From NCBI RefSeq assembly GCF_000764305.2, contig NW_025946085.1, positions 18,342-82,341 on the forward strand: DNA of 64,000 nucleotides, read 5' to 3'. This document shows positions 46,986 through 58,930 of this stretch, piece by piece (within the stretch, counting starts at the first letter, position 1; every line of letters starts with the position of its first letter). The notes under the pieces were generated by a model. It was not told the DNA's origin. It saw only the letters and a list, made by a program, of their open reading frames with translations, and searched no databases. A program made the translations under genes and the position numbers. This DNA comes from Hyalella azteca. Taxonomy: Eukaryota; Arthropoda; Malacostraca; Amphipoda; Hyalellidae.

Positions 46986-47215
46986 TGCCAGTGTTGCGTG
47001 TCGACCAAAATAAGTTGCGTATAGAACACCAGTGTAGTGTAGACTAATGCCAGTGTTGCGTGTCGACCTCGACCAAAATAAGTTGCGTATAGAACACCAG
47101 TGTAGTGTAGACTAATGCCAGTGTTGCGTGTCGACCAAAATAAGTTGCGTATAGAACACCAGTTGCGTGTCTACCAACACCAGTTGCGTGCAGACCAACG
47201 CTAGTTGAGTGTAAA
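46985..47215 (+). repeat. About 65-bp tandem repeat derived from the 19-bp array
   Basis: Three copies of a unit with gtgtagactaatgccagtgt, gcgtgtcgaccaaaataagt and tgcgtatagaacaccag. Two fragments extend it to 47215. It shares the gtagacta-gccagtg motif with the adjacent array, so one probably gave rise to the other. Confidence 0.9.
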
Positions 47216-47219
47216 GACT

Positions 47220-48122
47220 AGACCAACGTCAGTTTGTTGTTAACGCTTTTCCGCGCCAGTTAGGCGCGCATTTAATGAGGCAGCTATTTAGTCAGTAGAG
47301 CAAACGTAAGTTGTACGTCGCAATAGCTGCCAACATAGGATAAGGCAATAAAATTAGAATTTCTCAATTTGGTTTCAAAAAAATTTCCTGCAATCTACGC
47401 TGGCACCGAGTTCTTTAAGACTGTGACTATCAGAATGTGTTGAATCCATGGTTATGTCATATGCGTGTTAGAATGTTTTCCCAGCTGCTTCCTGAGAAAA
47501 ATAACTTGGTTTAGGAGGTTTAGATCCCCATTGCCAATTTTATTACGCAAATTGAAATATTTTTACTCGCTATACCAACCGTCGTATGATATGATAGGAA
47601 TAGTATTGTCCTCTTTTAGCCCGAGGTAGGACAGTGACGGACAAATATTTGTGTACAGTGATAGGAACTTGACAGAGAGCTGAATGGCGGCAGCAGCAGG
47701 ATTACCGAAAACGCGACGTTTAGTTAGGTTCTTCTGTTCGATTGCGGGTTTGGCTGGGTGAGTCTGAAGTCAAAGCAGTCACTGATCAGTGATCACTTGT
47801 ACTGTCTTGCAGTCAATGATTACTTGTACTGTCTTGCAGTCACTGATTACTTGTGTTGTCAACTCTGCATTCTGCTGGACTGAAGTCACTGCACTCTTCT
47901 TCTTCAGTCATGATATACTTGTACTGTCACTGCACAGTGCACACATGTGCTGCTGTCGCTGCACTATAGTGACGCAGTCATTGCACACTTGTACAGCAGT
48001 GGTGGCATGAATCATGTGCATCCCGTAAAAAATAAATGTATAGTTACTGGTGCATTTCTGAGAGTGGAGTGTGTTTTATACCGTGTTGCGGCAGCTTGGA
48101 TTTTGTGCCTTGTGTCGTGATC
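47220..48122. other. Intergenic DNA
   Basis: No gene recognised. Three copies of a 25-base unit (cacttgtactgtcttgcagt) lie at 47795-47860, and related cactgca/cacttgt motifs continue to about 48000. Confidence 0.6.
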
Positions 48123-48130
48123 GAGTAAAG

Positions 48131-49724
48131 CAGTGGTTCCCACACTTTTTCAGGCTGGCGCCCCCTTTGGCTCCCTAGTGAATTTCTAGCGCCCCCCACA
48201 GTCATACGCCTCTTTCTTGAAATTCAGTACGCTGCAATCTTAAAAGATAAATGTTAAACACAAATGTGTATTTCACAAATAGAACTCCATTTAGTGAACC
48301 AATGTGTTTTTCACCTGTTTTAACTGATTCAGCACTAGAAACCTAGGACGTCTCGGGCAAATTTACGGCCGGACACTTGGCCAGTCTCACGACCAATCTC
48401 CAAATTCAATTATCAAGTAATATCTCCCAAACTAATGAACGCAGCTCAATGAAACTTGGAACATGTATTCATCAGAACTTAAAGTTGATGTTTAGCTCTT
48501 AATTTTTTTTAAATTTCACCTTCATTCGTGAGTTACGCGTATATTGCGAAATAGGCCGAAATTGCAGTGATCAAGGAATTTCTTCCAAACTATTGAACAG
48601 ATTTGAACAAAATTTTGAATATACCTTCCTAACTACCAAACGGTGATTTTTTAGCTCATAAAATTATTTCGATTTTACCTTCGTTTGCGAGTTTTTCATT
48701 TCACCGTCATTCTTGATTTCGCACTTCCTTATATTCGGCCCGTATCGCCGGGTAATTTGTCACTTAAATTTGCGGCGATCAAGAAATTTCTTCTAACCTA
48801 CAGAACAGATTTCAACGAAACTTTGTATATAAATACATAACCTCCCAACGGAGATGTTTAGCTCGGGACACTTTTTATATTTTGCTTTCGTTCGCGAGTT
48901 TTACAAATATGGCAGGAACGACCGGCTTTTCTACCGGCCGGTTTAACCAAGAGCCTTATACGTATAGCCGTATAACTCGCAAACGAAGGCAAAACGAAAT
49001 AATTGTAAACATCACCGTTGCTGAGGTTAGGTATTTAAATACTAAATTTCGTTCAAATCTGTTCAGTAGTTTGGAGAAAATTTCTTGATTACTGCGGATT
49101 TAAGCACGTATTGCTGTTTCAATCACGAATGAAGGTGAAATGAAAAAAAACTCGTGAACGAAGGCACAATAGAAAAAATTTTTCACGAGCTAAACATTAC
49201 CGTTCGGTAGTTAGGACTGTAAATTCAAAATTTCTTTCGAATCTGTTCAGTAGTTTGGATTTTACTTGATCACTGTGAATTTCGGCCCGTATTGCCATAT
49301 AACTATGGCAAAAACAAACGATGGCAAAATTCTAATAATTTTCACGAGCAATACATTATCTTTAGGTCCTAGTGAATACGTATACCAAGTTTCATCGAGT
49401 TAAGTTCATTAGTTGGAGAGATATTCCTTGATCATTGAATTTGGAAATTGGCCGTGAGACCGGCCGCGAGTCCGGCCGTTAATTTGTCCGAGACGTAAAC
49501 CCAGGAGAAGTTAAAAAACAGATCTGGGTGAAAAAAACCATCGCTGGGAGTCATGTGCTGCACGTGTTGTGTACAAATCGTCAAACAAACGTTAGAAACT
49601 TCTGACATTGACTTCGGACTACCGCCCCCCTATCGCCCCCCAAACGCCCTCTCCTTCCTTACCGCCCCCCAAAATCTTTTCACCGCCCCTAGGGGGGCGA
49701 TATCGCCCACTTTGGGAACCACTG
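48131..49724. mobile_element. hAT-like non-autonomous foldback transposon
   Basis: The element starts CAGTGGTTCCCA and ends TGGGAACCACTG, a perfect 12-bp terminal inverted repeat. It is flanked on both sides by gagtaaag (48123-48130 and 49725-49732), an 8-bp target-site duplication as made by hAT transposases. Inside the termini are C-rich blocks. From about 48340 to 49510 the sequence is a long imperfect palindrome centred near 48938, with arms of roughly 570 bases. Each arm consists of about three diverged units of some 165-200 bases with the landmark tgatcaaggaatttcttcc and aactattgaacagatt. There is no transposase frame, so it must have been mobilised in trans. Confidence 0.88.
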
Positions 49725-50224
49725 GAGTAAAGCCTTTTGGTGTTTTGCTGGAGCCTAACTAAGTTCAGCTCTGTACTGACCGCTAGTATAGTATGTAGAC
49801 TCGCCAGCGTATGAGTATCGTGCTTTTTTCTCTCTGTAGCATCATATTCTTGTTTTTCATAACAATAAAAAATAGAATTTGATCTCGGTGAAATAGCATT
49901 GTTGTATTTCATTATAATGTAAAATTAACTTGACCATTCGACACGGTCTTCGCTATTGCACCTCGTTCCTAAAAGGAAGCAAAGGCAGTGACGACAATGT
50001 GGGGATTATCACCAATAAAATAGAATAATGAAACGCCTAATACTTTGGTGTCTCGATACTATACCAAGACCATTTGATTCGATTTATACGGCGTTACGCA
50101 GCCATGATGCATAGTTCTATAACGTAAATTAAGGATTGATGCGCCGAGTTTATTCCGTCTAGTACAGTGCTGAGACAGTTGTAGTACTGATGCTTGTCTA
50201 GTGTATGAAGGCTTAATTAATGTG

Positions 50225-51130
50225 GTGCGTTGCAGGAACCTGAGTTTGGTTCGTTTTATACTGCGTTGAGACAGACAATAACACCGAGGCTTTTTCATGT
50301 TTAAAGGACTAACGTGGTTCGTTGCAGGAACCGGAGTTTGGTTCGTTTCATACTGCGTTGAGACAGACAATAACACCGAGGCTTTTTTCATGTTTGAAGG
50401 ACTAACGTGGTGCGTTGCAGGAACCTGAGTTGGGTTCGTTTTATACTGCGTTGAGACAGACAATAATACCCAGGCTTTTTCATAATTTCATGCTTAAAGG
50501 ACCAACGAGGTGCGTAGCAGGAACCCGAGTTTGGTTCATTCTAAACTGCGTTGAGACAGAAAATATCACCGAGGCTTTTTAGCGCATTTTCTCATTTATG
50601 GAAAAATTGCACTATTGTGCTCGCCATGTTCGTCCGTCTGTCTGTCCGTCCGTGACTTCACGTATTCGTCGACGAGAAAATGCGCTCTCTGTCACTCACT
50701 GCAGTGAGTACTGAGGTATATTTTTTCATGTTTGAAGAACTAACGTGGTGCGTTGCAGGAACCTAAGTTTGGTTCGTTCTAAACTGCATTGAGACAGACA
50801 ATAACACCGAGGCTTTTTTAATGTTTGAAGGACTAACATGGTGCGTTGCAGGAACCTAAGTTTGGTTCGTTCTTAACTGCGTTGAGACAGACAATAACAC
50901 CGAGGCTTTTTTAATGTTTGAAGGACTAACATGGTGCGTTGCTGGAACCTAAGTTTGGTTCGTTCTAAACTGCGTTGAGACAGACAATAACACCGAGGCT
51001 TTTTTCATGTTTGAAAGACTAACATGGTGCGTTGCTGGAACCTAAGTTTGGTTTGTTTTAAACTGCATTGAGACAGACAATAACACAGAGGCTTTTTTAA
51101 TGTTTGAAGGACTAACGTGGTGCGTTGCAG
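50225..51130 (+). repeat. About 93-bp tandem repeat carrying repeated 3' splice sites
   Basis: Eight copies precede the real exon. Each has ggactaacgtggtgcgttgc-ag|gaacctgag followed by tttggttcgtt, a tgcgttgagacagacaataa block and ccgaggctttttt. The authentic junction at 51130/51131 has the same branch-like CTAAC, TTGCAG and GAACCTGAG. In the two copies before it (50940 and 51033) the AG is changed to TG (gttgctggaacc). Copies are 91-94 bases apart, apart from the inserted element at 50581. Confidence 0.95.
50581..50686. mobile_element. 106-bp MITE-like insertion in the acceptor repeat
   Basis: A perfect 13-bp terminal inverted repeat, AGCGCATTTTCTC with GAGAAAATGCGCT, bounds a 106-base segment that breaks the fourth/fifth repeat unit. 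It contains a short gtccgtctgtctgtccgtcc tract. No clear target-site duplication is seen. Confidence 0.65.
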
Positions 51131-54100
51131 GAACCTGAGGAAGATGTCAGCGGCAGACTCTCCCGCCAGCGTCTGGGTGCGGCACTGCGAGCAGGACACG
51201 CGGGATGGCGTTGAAGGCTCCGTTTCTGGTCAGTTGCAGGCTTGTCCACGGCTAGAGCTAATTATTTATTATATTAATTATTTTAAAAATCCTAAGCATC
51301 TGTTTTTGAGCCGCAGTTGCCGGGTGCTTAGTTTTTTTATCTTTATGATCACAATGGCAAGCTGTTTAAGATTTTTCGTTTGTATTTATATACCTAACTC
51401 AATGGCCGAGTGATCATGGTTCTCAATTCGTCTGTATGAGCCTTTTTAACTTGCAAAAAATTGTGTTCTCCGCTTACTTGTTATTACTGGTACTAGTACA
51501 GATTAGTACAGTTTTGACGTTTCATTTTGCTGCGTGAGTTACGATAGTAGAAGTACTCGACATCCTGCGATAAGAGTTACGATAGTGGAAATACACGATT
51601 TCGTAGAGAAGAGTTATGATAACTAGTACTATACAATATCAAAACATCGTACAATAAGAGTTACATCATCGGCAGTTGGCGACGTCTTTAAATAAGAGTT
51701 ACATCATCGGAAGATAAGAGTAACTCTAAAGAGAGTTACTCTTAAGTCTAGAGAGCTAAGGTAAGATTTCTCGCCACACAAACAAACGATAAATAAACAC
51801 TTTTTGCAATGAATATCCTCGTTCCTACAACACTGAAGCATTGACACGTACACACATAGTTGAACTCTTCAACTTGTTGATCTAATTCATTATTTCGTGA
51901 AGTCACTCCAGTTAACTATTCGAATTGTCTAGTGTTTTTCTATACATAGGTAGCCTACGAGCCCGTGAGTCTGAATCTGAAGTTAAAGAATTGAAGTTGA
52001 TCAATTTACGATTGAATTCATTAGCAATTAGCAATTTCTTTGTTTACAATACCGCGTGCTAGATAATTAGTTTTGTGTTGTAATTACCTTGTTAAATATT
52101 TTATTTTTCATTCATCGGCCTCGCCATCTGATTATGTAAATGCATTTTGATTGGATTTCCAACATCCCCCACACGTTGACCTGTGTACGCAGCTAAACTA
52201 GCGATTATTAGCAACATTTCAAAATGTGCTGCTATAATGTGGGGTAAATTCATTTGTTATAGAATAATTGATCTTGCAGGCACCATCCCGCGCTGGCTGA
52301 ATGGGAACCTCATCCGCAACGGTCCCGGGGGGAAGAAGGTGGGGGAGCATCACTATAATCACCTCTTCGACGGCCTCAGCCTTCTGCATCTCGTTAACAT
52401 CACTGATGGAAAAGCCAAATACATTTCCAGGTGCGTCCAGATTCGGGTTCCAGGTAAGGGCTTAAACCCGTAGCAGGTACGTCCTGAGGTTGAACCCAGA
52501 ATAGGTACGCCCGGAATTTAAACCCGTAGCAGGTAGGTCCTGAAGTTGAACCTGAAGCAGACCTGTACGTTCAGATGAAGAATGAACCCCCGTAGCAGGT
52601 TCGTCTAGAGGTTGAACCCCGTAGCAGGCGCGTCTAGAGGTTGAACCCCGTAGCAGGCGCGTCTAGAGGTTGAACCCCGTAGCAGGCGCGTCTAGAGGTT
52701 GAACCCCGTAGCAGGTGCGTCTAGAGGTTGAACCCCGTAGCAGGTGCGTCTAGAGGTTGAACCCCGTAGCAGGTGCCTCTAGAGGTTGAACTCGGAGCAT
52801 GTTGTCCTGAGGTTAACAGCGAAGACCTTTTGCTCTCCTAAATATTATAAAGAATTTAAGTTTCGCGCAATTAATTAACTGCTAGTGAAGAAACGTATGA
52901 ACTTCAAAATTCAAGTTACCGACTAGTCTCGTGTAATTTGATTGGAATATTGTGTCTTTATCTCCTATTAATTAGTCTTCTCGATTTCCTGTTAAAGCTT
53001 TCGTTGATTCTAACTCTTCCGTGATTAAGCATCAGAGTTAAATTATAAGTTAAAGTCACAATTGAATTTCTAGATGAAAATATATAGTTGAGTGTATACG
53101 GCACTCGTATTTCATTCGAGACTCAACTCTATAGAGGGCTGAATATACCTAGGTGCATGAACCCGCATATACACAGATACATGAGCTTCATATATACCCA
53201 GTCATATAAGCGCCATATATACCCAGGTATCTGGAGAGCGAGACTTACAAGCTGAACCACCGTGCGAACCGCATCGTAGTGAGCGAGTTTGGCACGGCAG
53301 GAGTGCCTGATCCTTGCCTGAGCCTCTTCGACAAGTTCTCGACGTACTTCAAGCCCGCACTCACCCAGAAACGCACCGACAACTGCCTTGTCAACGTCAT
53401 GCAAGTCAAGGATGAACTTGTCGCCATGACAGAGCTCTCTACAGTCAGGGTTGTCGACCCCAACACACTGGAGACGAAGCCTGAACTGGTGGGTGGAGCT
53501 GGGTGACTAGTTAGGTAATGGGGCTAGTGGTGTCGGGTGAGTAGTGAGGTAACGGGACTAATATGGTGCGGGGTGACTTGCGGTTGCAGAGTGATTTGTG
53601 GTCTAATACCAATAAGTAACTAGTTGGACAAGGGGACTAGTGGTCCATTTCTACTGGTTGACTACTGGTCTGTTGATACTTTTTAACTAGTGGGGCAGGG
53701 TGAAGAGTAAGACAGAGTGACTAGTAAGACAGGGAAACTGGTGGAATTGGGTGACTATGTGATTAGTGGTACTACATTGAAATTAATATTACATTATTAA
53801 ATAGAAATTTGAAAGCAAAGAAAATTCCACAAAAGTTCATCATTGTAGAAATGATGAACTTTTTTTTACAAATAAAAAGTCTTCTATTTGTAAATTTAGA
53901 TTTTAATTTCGGTTGCGTGACTTTCGATTGTACTAACTTGTGATTTTATATGCATTCTAGAATCTTCGAACTGGCGATGGAGGAAAACTCCAACGTTTTC
54001 TATAAACTTACGATAAACTTCTCTGAAATTTCCTTTGTTTTCAAATTTCTTGTTAATTTGCGATTAAGCAAAAAAGTGACATCAAAACATTATTAAAAAT

Positions 54101-55433
54101 TCATCGAAAGCACACGCTGGTAGACCATACCTATATACCCATGATCACCGTATAACTGATAATAATCTTATAATCATGATTATCTTAGAATCCACGATCG
54201 CCATTTAGCTCATAATCACAGAATAATACGATAACCATAAAATTTGTGATCACCGAATTTATAGGTCCTCGTATAGCTCGTAATCACAATGACCGACCTT
54301 ATAATGTACTATTGCAGGTCCGCTACACGGACTACGTGTCGGTCCAGCGGGTGACCGCCCACCCCCACCTGGAGGGCAACGTGGCCTACAACCTCGCCTT
54401 CAGCACCGGCCCGAGCGGTCCTCCGAAATTTGCCATCATTTCCTTGGCCGACGGCAAAATTCAAAATTCGAAAATCGTGGCATCGGTGCCATGCAGGTGG
54501 AAGTTCACGCCGCCTTATCTCCACAGTTTCGGTATCACTGATAACTTCTACATCATAGCCGAAACACCGATGGCCATCGATGCCAGGCTTCTTGCGTTAC
54601 CGGCTTTCTTTGGCATGAGCTCTTTTAACGCCTTGAGATATTTCAATGGCGAGAAGACCAAGTTCAGAATAATGTCTCGCGAGACTGGAGAGGAGATTAA
54701 AGTGAACGCTTATGCACCAGGGTTCTTCAACTTCCACTACTTGAACTGCTACGAGAAAGATGATATGTTGGTTATTGATGTGTGTGCGGCAGATGACAAC
54801 CTCATCGAATACCTCAAAATGGAGAATATCAAGAAACCTGCCGATGACATGTCCAGAAAAATGTGTAACGTTGAACCAAGAAGGTACATCATACCTGTTG
54901 GGAACCTCGACTCAAGCCCCGTCAACGTAGACCTTCTAAAAGATTTTCCTGACGCTAAAATTGGGGAAAATAGAGCCACGGCTGTGAAAGAGGCCAATGG
55001 GGAACTCATGGTCACTGGGGTGCGTCTGGGGGAAGTGTTCATGGAGTTACCCCGTATTAATTATCGGTACAACAAGAAGCAATACACGTACGCATACGGT
55101 GCCTCAGTGTCCGACTACAAGTTAAAAATGTTCGACTTTGATGGTATCGTGAAACTGAACGTGACGAACGGCGAGACAACTTTTTGGCAGGACCAAGACT
55201 ACTTCAGTTCTGAACCTGTGTTTGTAGAGACGCCTGGGGGCGTTGAGGAGGATGACGGAGTTCTGCTCAGCATTCTTATCAGTAAAAATAAACCCAAGGA
55301 GCTGGCACTGATCGTGCTCAACGCTCAGGACATGAAGGAAATGGCTAGGGTCGACTTCATTGCAAGTGGGGCCGTTACATCCACGTTTCACGGCCAGTTC
55401 ATTGCCTCGAAGGGAGAAGTTCACGCTTACTAG
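51131..55433 (+). CDS. Carotenoid cleavage oxygenase (BCO/NinaB/RPE65 family), complete
   Basis: Four exons: 51131-51228 (ATG at 51144), 52280-52430, 53227-53488 and 54318-55433, joined in phase to give 537 aa, the usual family length. These enzymes are soluble or membrane-associated Fe(II) dioxygenases that cleave carotenoids to retinal or apocarotenals, or isomerise retinoids. The four iron-binding His are present: H181 (TAHPHLEG), H235 (YLHSFG), H306 (NFHYLNCYE) and H524 (STFHGQF). The three second-shell Glu also appear (AMTELST, MELPRINY, SSEPVFVE). The N-terminal signature GTIPRWLNGNLIRNGPG and the PDPCLSLFDKF block match the family. The usual FHHIN motif reads FHYLN here. Because exon 1 begins at a 3' splice site 13 bases before ATG, a non-coding 5' exon is likely upstream. 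In arthropods this enzyme makes visual chromophore; substrate here is not determinable. Confidence 0.95.
51229..52279 (+). other. Intron 1 of the carotenoid oxygenase gene
   Basis: Donor TCTG|GTCAGT and acceptor atcttgcag. Near 51530-51730 several copies of agagttacgatagtgga and ataagagttacatcatcgga occur. No coding sequence. Confidence 0.75.
52431..52795 (+). repeat. 29-bp minisatellite of repeated 5' splice sites in intron 2
   Basis: Exon 2 ends TTCCAG|GTGCGT. The following 360 bases are about twelve units ending in CAG and beginning GTGCGT, GTAAGG, GTACGT, GTAGGT or GCGCGT (consensus tctagaggttgaaccccgt between). The first five units are diverged and the last seven near-identical, so the array grew away from the exon. 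The intron remainder to 53226 is AT-rich. Confidence 0.92.
53489..54317 (+). other. Intron 3 of the carotenoid oxygenase gene, with hairpin
   Basis: It begins GTGGGTGG and continues with loosely repeated gtgactagtgg-type motifs to about 53770. A perfect 14-bp inverted repeat with a five-base loop lies at 53831-53844/53850-53863 (aaaagttcatcatt). Ends at acceptor attgcag. Confidence 0.75.
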
Positions 55434-55513
55434 ACCAGTGGCTCCCATAGTGGCAAAGCAGAGACTTTTTAGACTCTGTAACAAGTTGCAATTTTAAGTC
55501 CTATAAGTAGACC

Positions 55514-55519
55514 AATAAA
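55514..55519 (+). terminator. Polyadenylation signal of the carotenoid oxygenase gene
   Basis: AATAAA about 80 bases after the stop at 55433. Confidence 0.75.
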
Positions 55520-55529
55520 GTATCATGGA

Positions 55530-57870
55530 TCCAAGCATCATCATACATAAGTTATTGGCTTAAATCTTGAGTAAATGAGAAATGTAAATGAACTGAATCT
55601 AAAAAATCACTTGTTTGCGCTATGGTGGTTCCTAAACTTTCTAATTTTCTTATCCATGTTAACATGATGCCACAATATTCGTGTTCCTCCCCTTGCAAAA
55701 GAAGTTAACATTGATGAATGTATATGTACGACTAAACTAAATAATAAGTATTCTTTTACCCTTCCATTACTCTTGAAATATTCATAGGTTACCTCCATGT
55801 TATGTGCCGCTGAGCCACTGTATCAGGCATTGTGAAGGCACTGGATGAGTTTATTTGTTCAAAGCAAATAATGAAATGCTTTAATTTGGTTCTGAAATGT
55901 AAAAGTGTTCCTAATATTTGAATTATGTTGAAGTTTTTGATTCAAACTGGCATTGTGGTATAAGTGCGTTTTGTTGCGATTAGATTTTAGTGAGTTTATT
56001 GTTTTGGAAATTGATTTCCACACAAATCATTTATTGTATCTGTAAAGTAAAACGTGTTGTCGTATTATTACAATTATATTGAATCTAAACATTCTGAAAT
56101 TATTTTATAATGGAACATCTTGTTGAATTTAACGGTTAATTTCCCACTGACACCTTTTATTGTCTATAACGATGAAAATGCGCTGTCGTTTTGTTCAGAA
56201 ATGATTTCTACAGAATTTTTCGAGCAATGTGCATAATTGCTGTGCTAAGGCTGTACACTTAAATAGTGCGAGAAATCATTGCCATAATCTCAGTACGTGA
56301 AATCTCATTGATTTAATTGAAATCTGAATTATTTAAATAGTATTTTCATCGAATCTACAGGGTGCGAAGTAAATAAATTTAACTGAATAAAATAAAATTT
56401 TATTTATTCAATTTATAATAAACGAGCCAGTTTATTCATTATTTGATTTTTTTGTGGATTTTACAGGTATATTATCCGTGCCTCGTGATAGCAACATTGT
56501 TCAGTTTGCGAACTGCGGTAAGATTGGAGAATTTGAACAGAATTAAATTTATGATTCATGCCGACATGTTGCGCTTCAAGCAGCCTACATGTATGTAGCT
56601 GCATTTATGCAGCTCAGTGTTTAATCTTTTGTGAATGTTTGCATGGAGACCATGAAGTCTATAAAATATTATATATATAATGAACGTAACTTTGCTTATA
56701 AATAATTATATTGTGCTGTTTTTCGCTTCCATAATAAACATTAAAATATATTGCGTGTCTTTATCCAATTGAGGAAAAAGGGACCGGCTACCCTCCAACA
56801 AAACTTTTTTGTTTACAGACGGATCGTTTTGAAACTTGGTACACATATGTAAAACAGAAATCTAAGACCTTTGTGTTCATGTAAATTTAAAAATAAAATG
56901 AAAGAAAACGTGGAATTAATAAAGAACGGCAAATAAGGGGTACTCTAAAAAAGTTGATAACTTTTGCAAATCACATGCTACAATGTCGAGACACATATCA
57001 TTCGATTTGTAACAACAATATCTAACGACTGTAGAATCCCGATTTTTGATTTTCCTCATCGTTTTTTTCGCGTTCTTCCCATTTTTAGCCCCCCCCCACC
57101 TTCCTCCCCCTCCCATATATAAATCAAACCATGCACATGACATATTAAAAAAAAGGTTTCTAGAGTCGCTAGGTATTGTTTTTACAAATCGAATGGTATG
57201 TCTCTCATTGCCGTAGCTTGAAAACTGTTGGAGTTATAATTTTTTAAGATGGCGTTTGTTGTGAACGCAACATTTGCTTTAGAATAGTAGTTTAATTCCG
57301 TGGTCTTGCTGAACATTTTCGCTCATTAGTCACCTGTCGGCTGCGCGGTACAGACCAAACTTTATTCAGGAACGAATTTTGGTGAGCTTAGTTCTCTTGT
57401 TTGAATATTTCTTTGCCGCTTAGAAAGCCTTGGTTATTTACTGTAATGTTTAATATTTGCGAATATTGTTTATATATTCAATGACCTTTTGTTTGTTTTA
57501 GTTTGAATTTTTTGTATTTGTACTGGTTTCTTTCCAGAAACCGTGTCATCTGGGATTATGAAGAAAAAGAATGAAACCTGATGCACGCGTATTCAATTAA
57601 TCCTGCCTTAGATAACAGTTGCGCTGAAAAGCACTAAATAGTCTGCAACAGCGTTTTTTGGATTTTTGAATTGTTCAGGGGAGCCAACTTAAGTAAAATT
57701 CATTGAAAACAGAAGAATATGCCCAAAAAGTCTTGATATTGTAGCCCAAGCTTTCCCATTGCCAATTATTTGCATTCAAGGTACCAGCACGCGTCTTTAG
57801 ACCTATTTATATTCAATTTACCGTGAATAATAGGCTATAAAATGACTTTTTATAAAAAATGACTTTTTTT
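55530..57870. other. Intergenic DNA
   Basis: AT-rich, no gene or RNA recognised. A short C-rich run lies at 57090-57115. Confidence 0.6.
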
Positions 57871-57877
57871 TTACACG

Positions 57878-58790
57878 AGCATGCTTCAGTACATCAGGAT
57901 AAATTCCAGTAGACATACACAAATTAAAGATATGAGCTAAAGCAGGCGCTATAATATCGGGAACCTCGCACAATACTCGAGCTGAATTTCTTCAACGTGA
58001 AGCCTCTTGCCTTTGCACAATCGTAGCTCTTTATCTCAGATGAAGAAGTAGGAGATAGGTAGCATGACGCGTTACAGAACGGAACATCACAAGTCGTATT
58101 ACCCTGCACCGGACCTAAATCTTTAGTTATGTCATTCGCGACGGAGATAAAATATTCATTGAATTCAATGGTTAGTTCAGAATCAGGCCTTAACTTGTTA
58201 TTTTTATACTATTCAATCTTTTTGCGCACAAGATTACTTGCAAGAAGAGAATTAACAGTATTCCATAAGGCCCTCGAGTCATTATAGTCTTGCTGGATTT
58301 TAGTCGAGCGGTGTTGTTTCTTGACCATTTTCAACAGCACATTCAAGACATTCCAAAATATCGAGTAAGATCCACGACAAATTGCACCAGAACGGAAAGC
58401 TTCAGGAGTTTATGCTCCTTCTGGATTAAAGATTTAATTTCAGTGGTAACCCAAGGAGGTCCACGTTTTTCAATCACGACAGACTTTATTGGAAAGGACG
58501 AGTTGTAAATTTTGAAAAGTTCATCCAAGCAAGACCGCATGGCAAGGTTAGGGTCATCAATATTAGTTATTGCTAGGGAAGGAAAAAATCTCATATGTCG
58601 ACAACTCAGTTTCAATACGGAGCTGTCGACAACTCAGTTTCAAAGTAAAAAAATGTCTTCAGATGGTCTGATATGTCACAGTCGATAACCCCTGCTTCTG
58701 GATTAGATCCACAAGAGAAGTTGCACCAAATATTGTCAAGCAGTGAATATAATGTAATAGAATTTTCAGGAGGATAATCTGGTAGGTTTG
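57878..58790 (-). mobile_element. Broken non-LTR retrotransposon (endonuclease end and RT start)
   Basis: On the minus strand, reading from 58780, a frame ends an APE-type endonuclease with the block LLDNIWCNF and the catalytic CDISDHL motif. After a small local duplication near 58600-58645 comes the linker typical of these ORF2 proteins (GPPWVTTEIKSLIQKEHK, 58470-58400). After a frame change near 58350 comes ALWNTVNSLLASN, then EFNEYFISVANDI. A frameshift near 58035 precedes VPDIIAPALAHIFNLCMSTG, the conserved start of reverse transcriptase. The copy stops near 57878. It has frameshifts and an in-frame stop, so it is dead. CR1/L2/jockey-like by these motifs. Confidence 0.85.
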
Positions 58791-58930
58791 GTTATGACTG
58801 GATAAAAATTATAACAAAGAATGACATGAATAAAAGTACTTATATAATTAGTCTGCTTATATCGCAAGTTCACAAGGAATTTAAAAGCAAAGAAAACGCC
58901 AAGAAAATTCACCATATCGATATTGAAAAC

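Noticed and set aside
53800..53870. Relation of the intron-3 hairpin region to the sequence at 58870-58930
   Set aside because: Both share about 20 bases (gaaagcaaagaaaa-like), but the rest does not align well enough to claim one repeat family.
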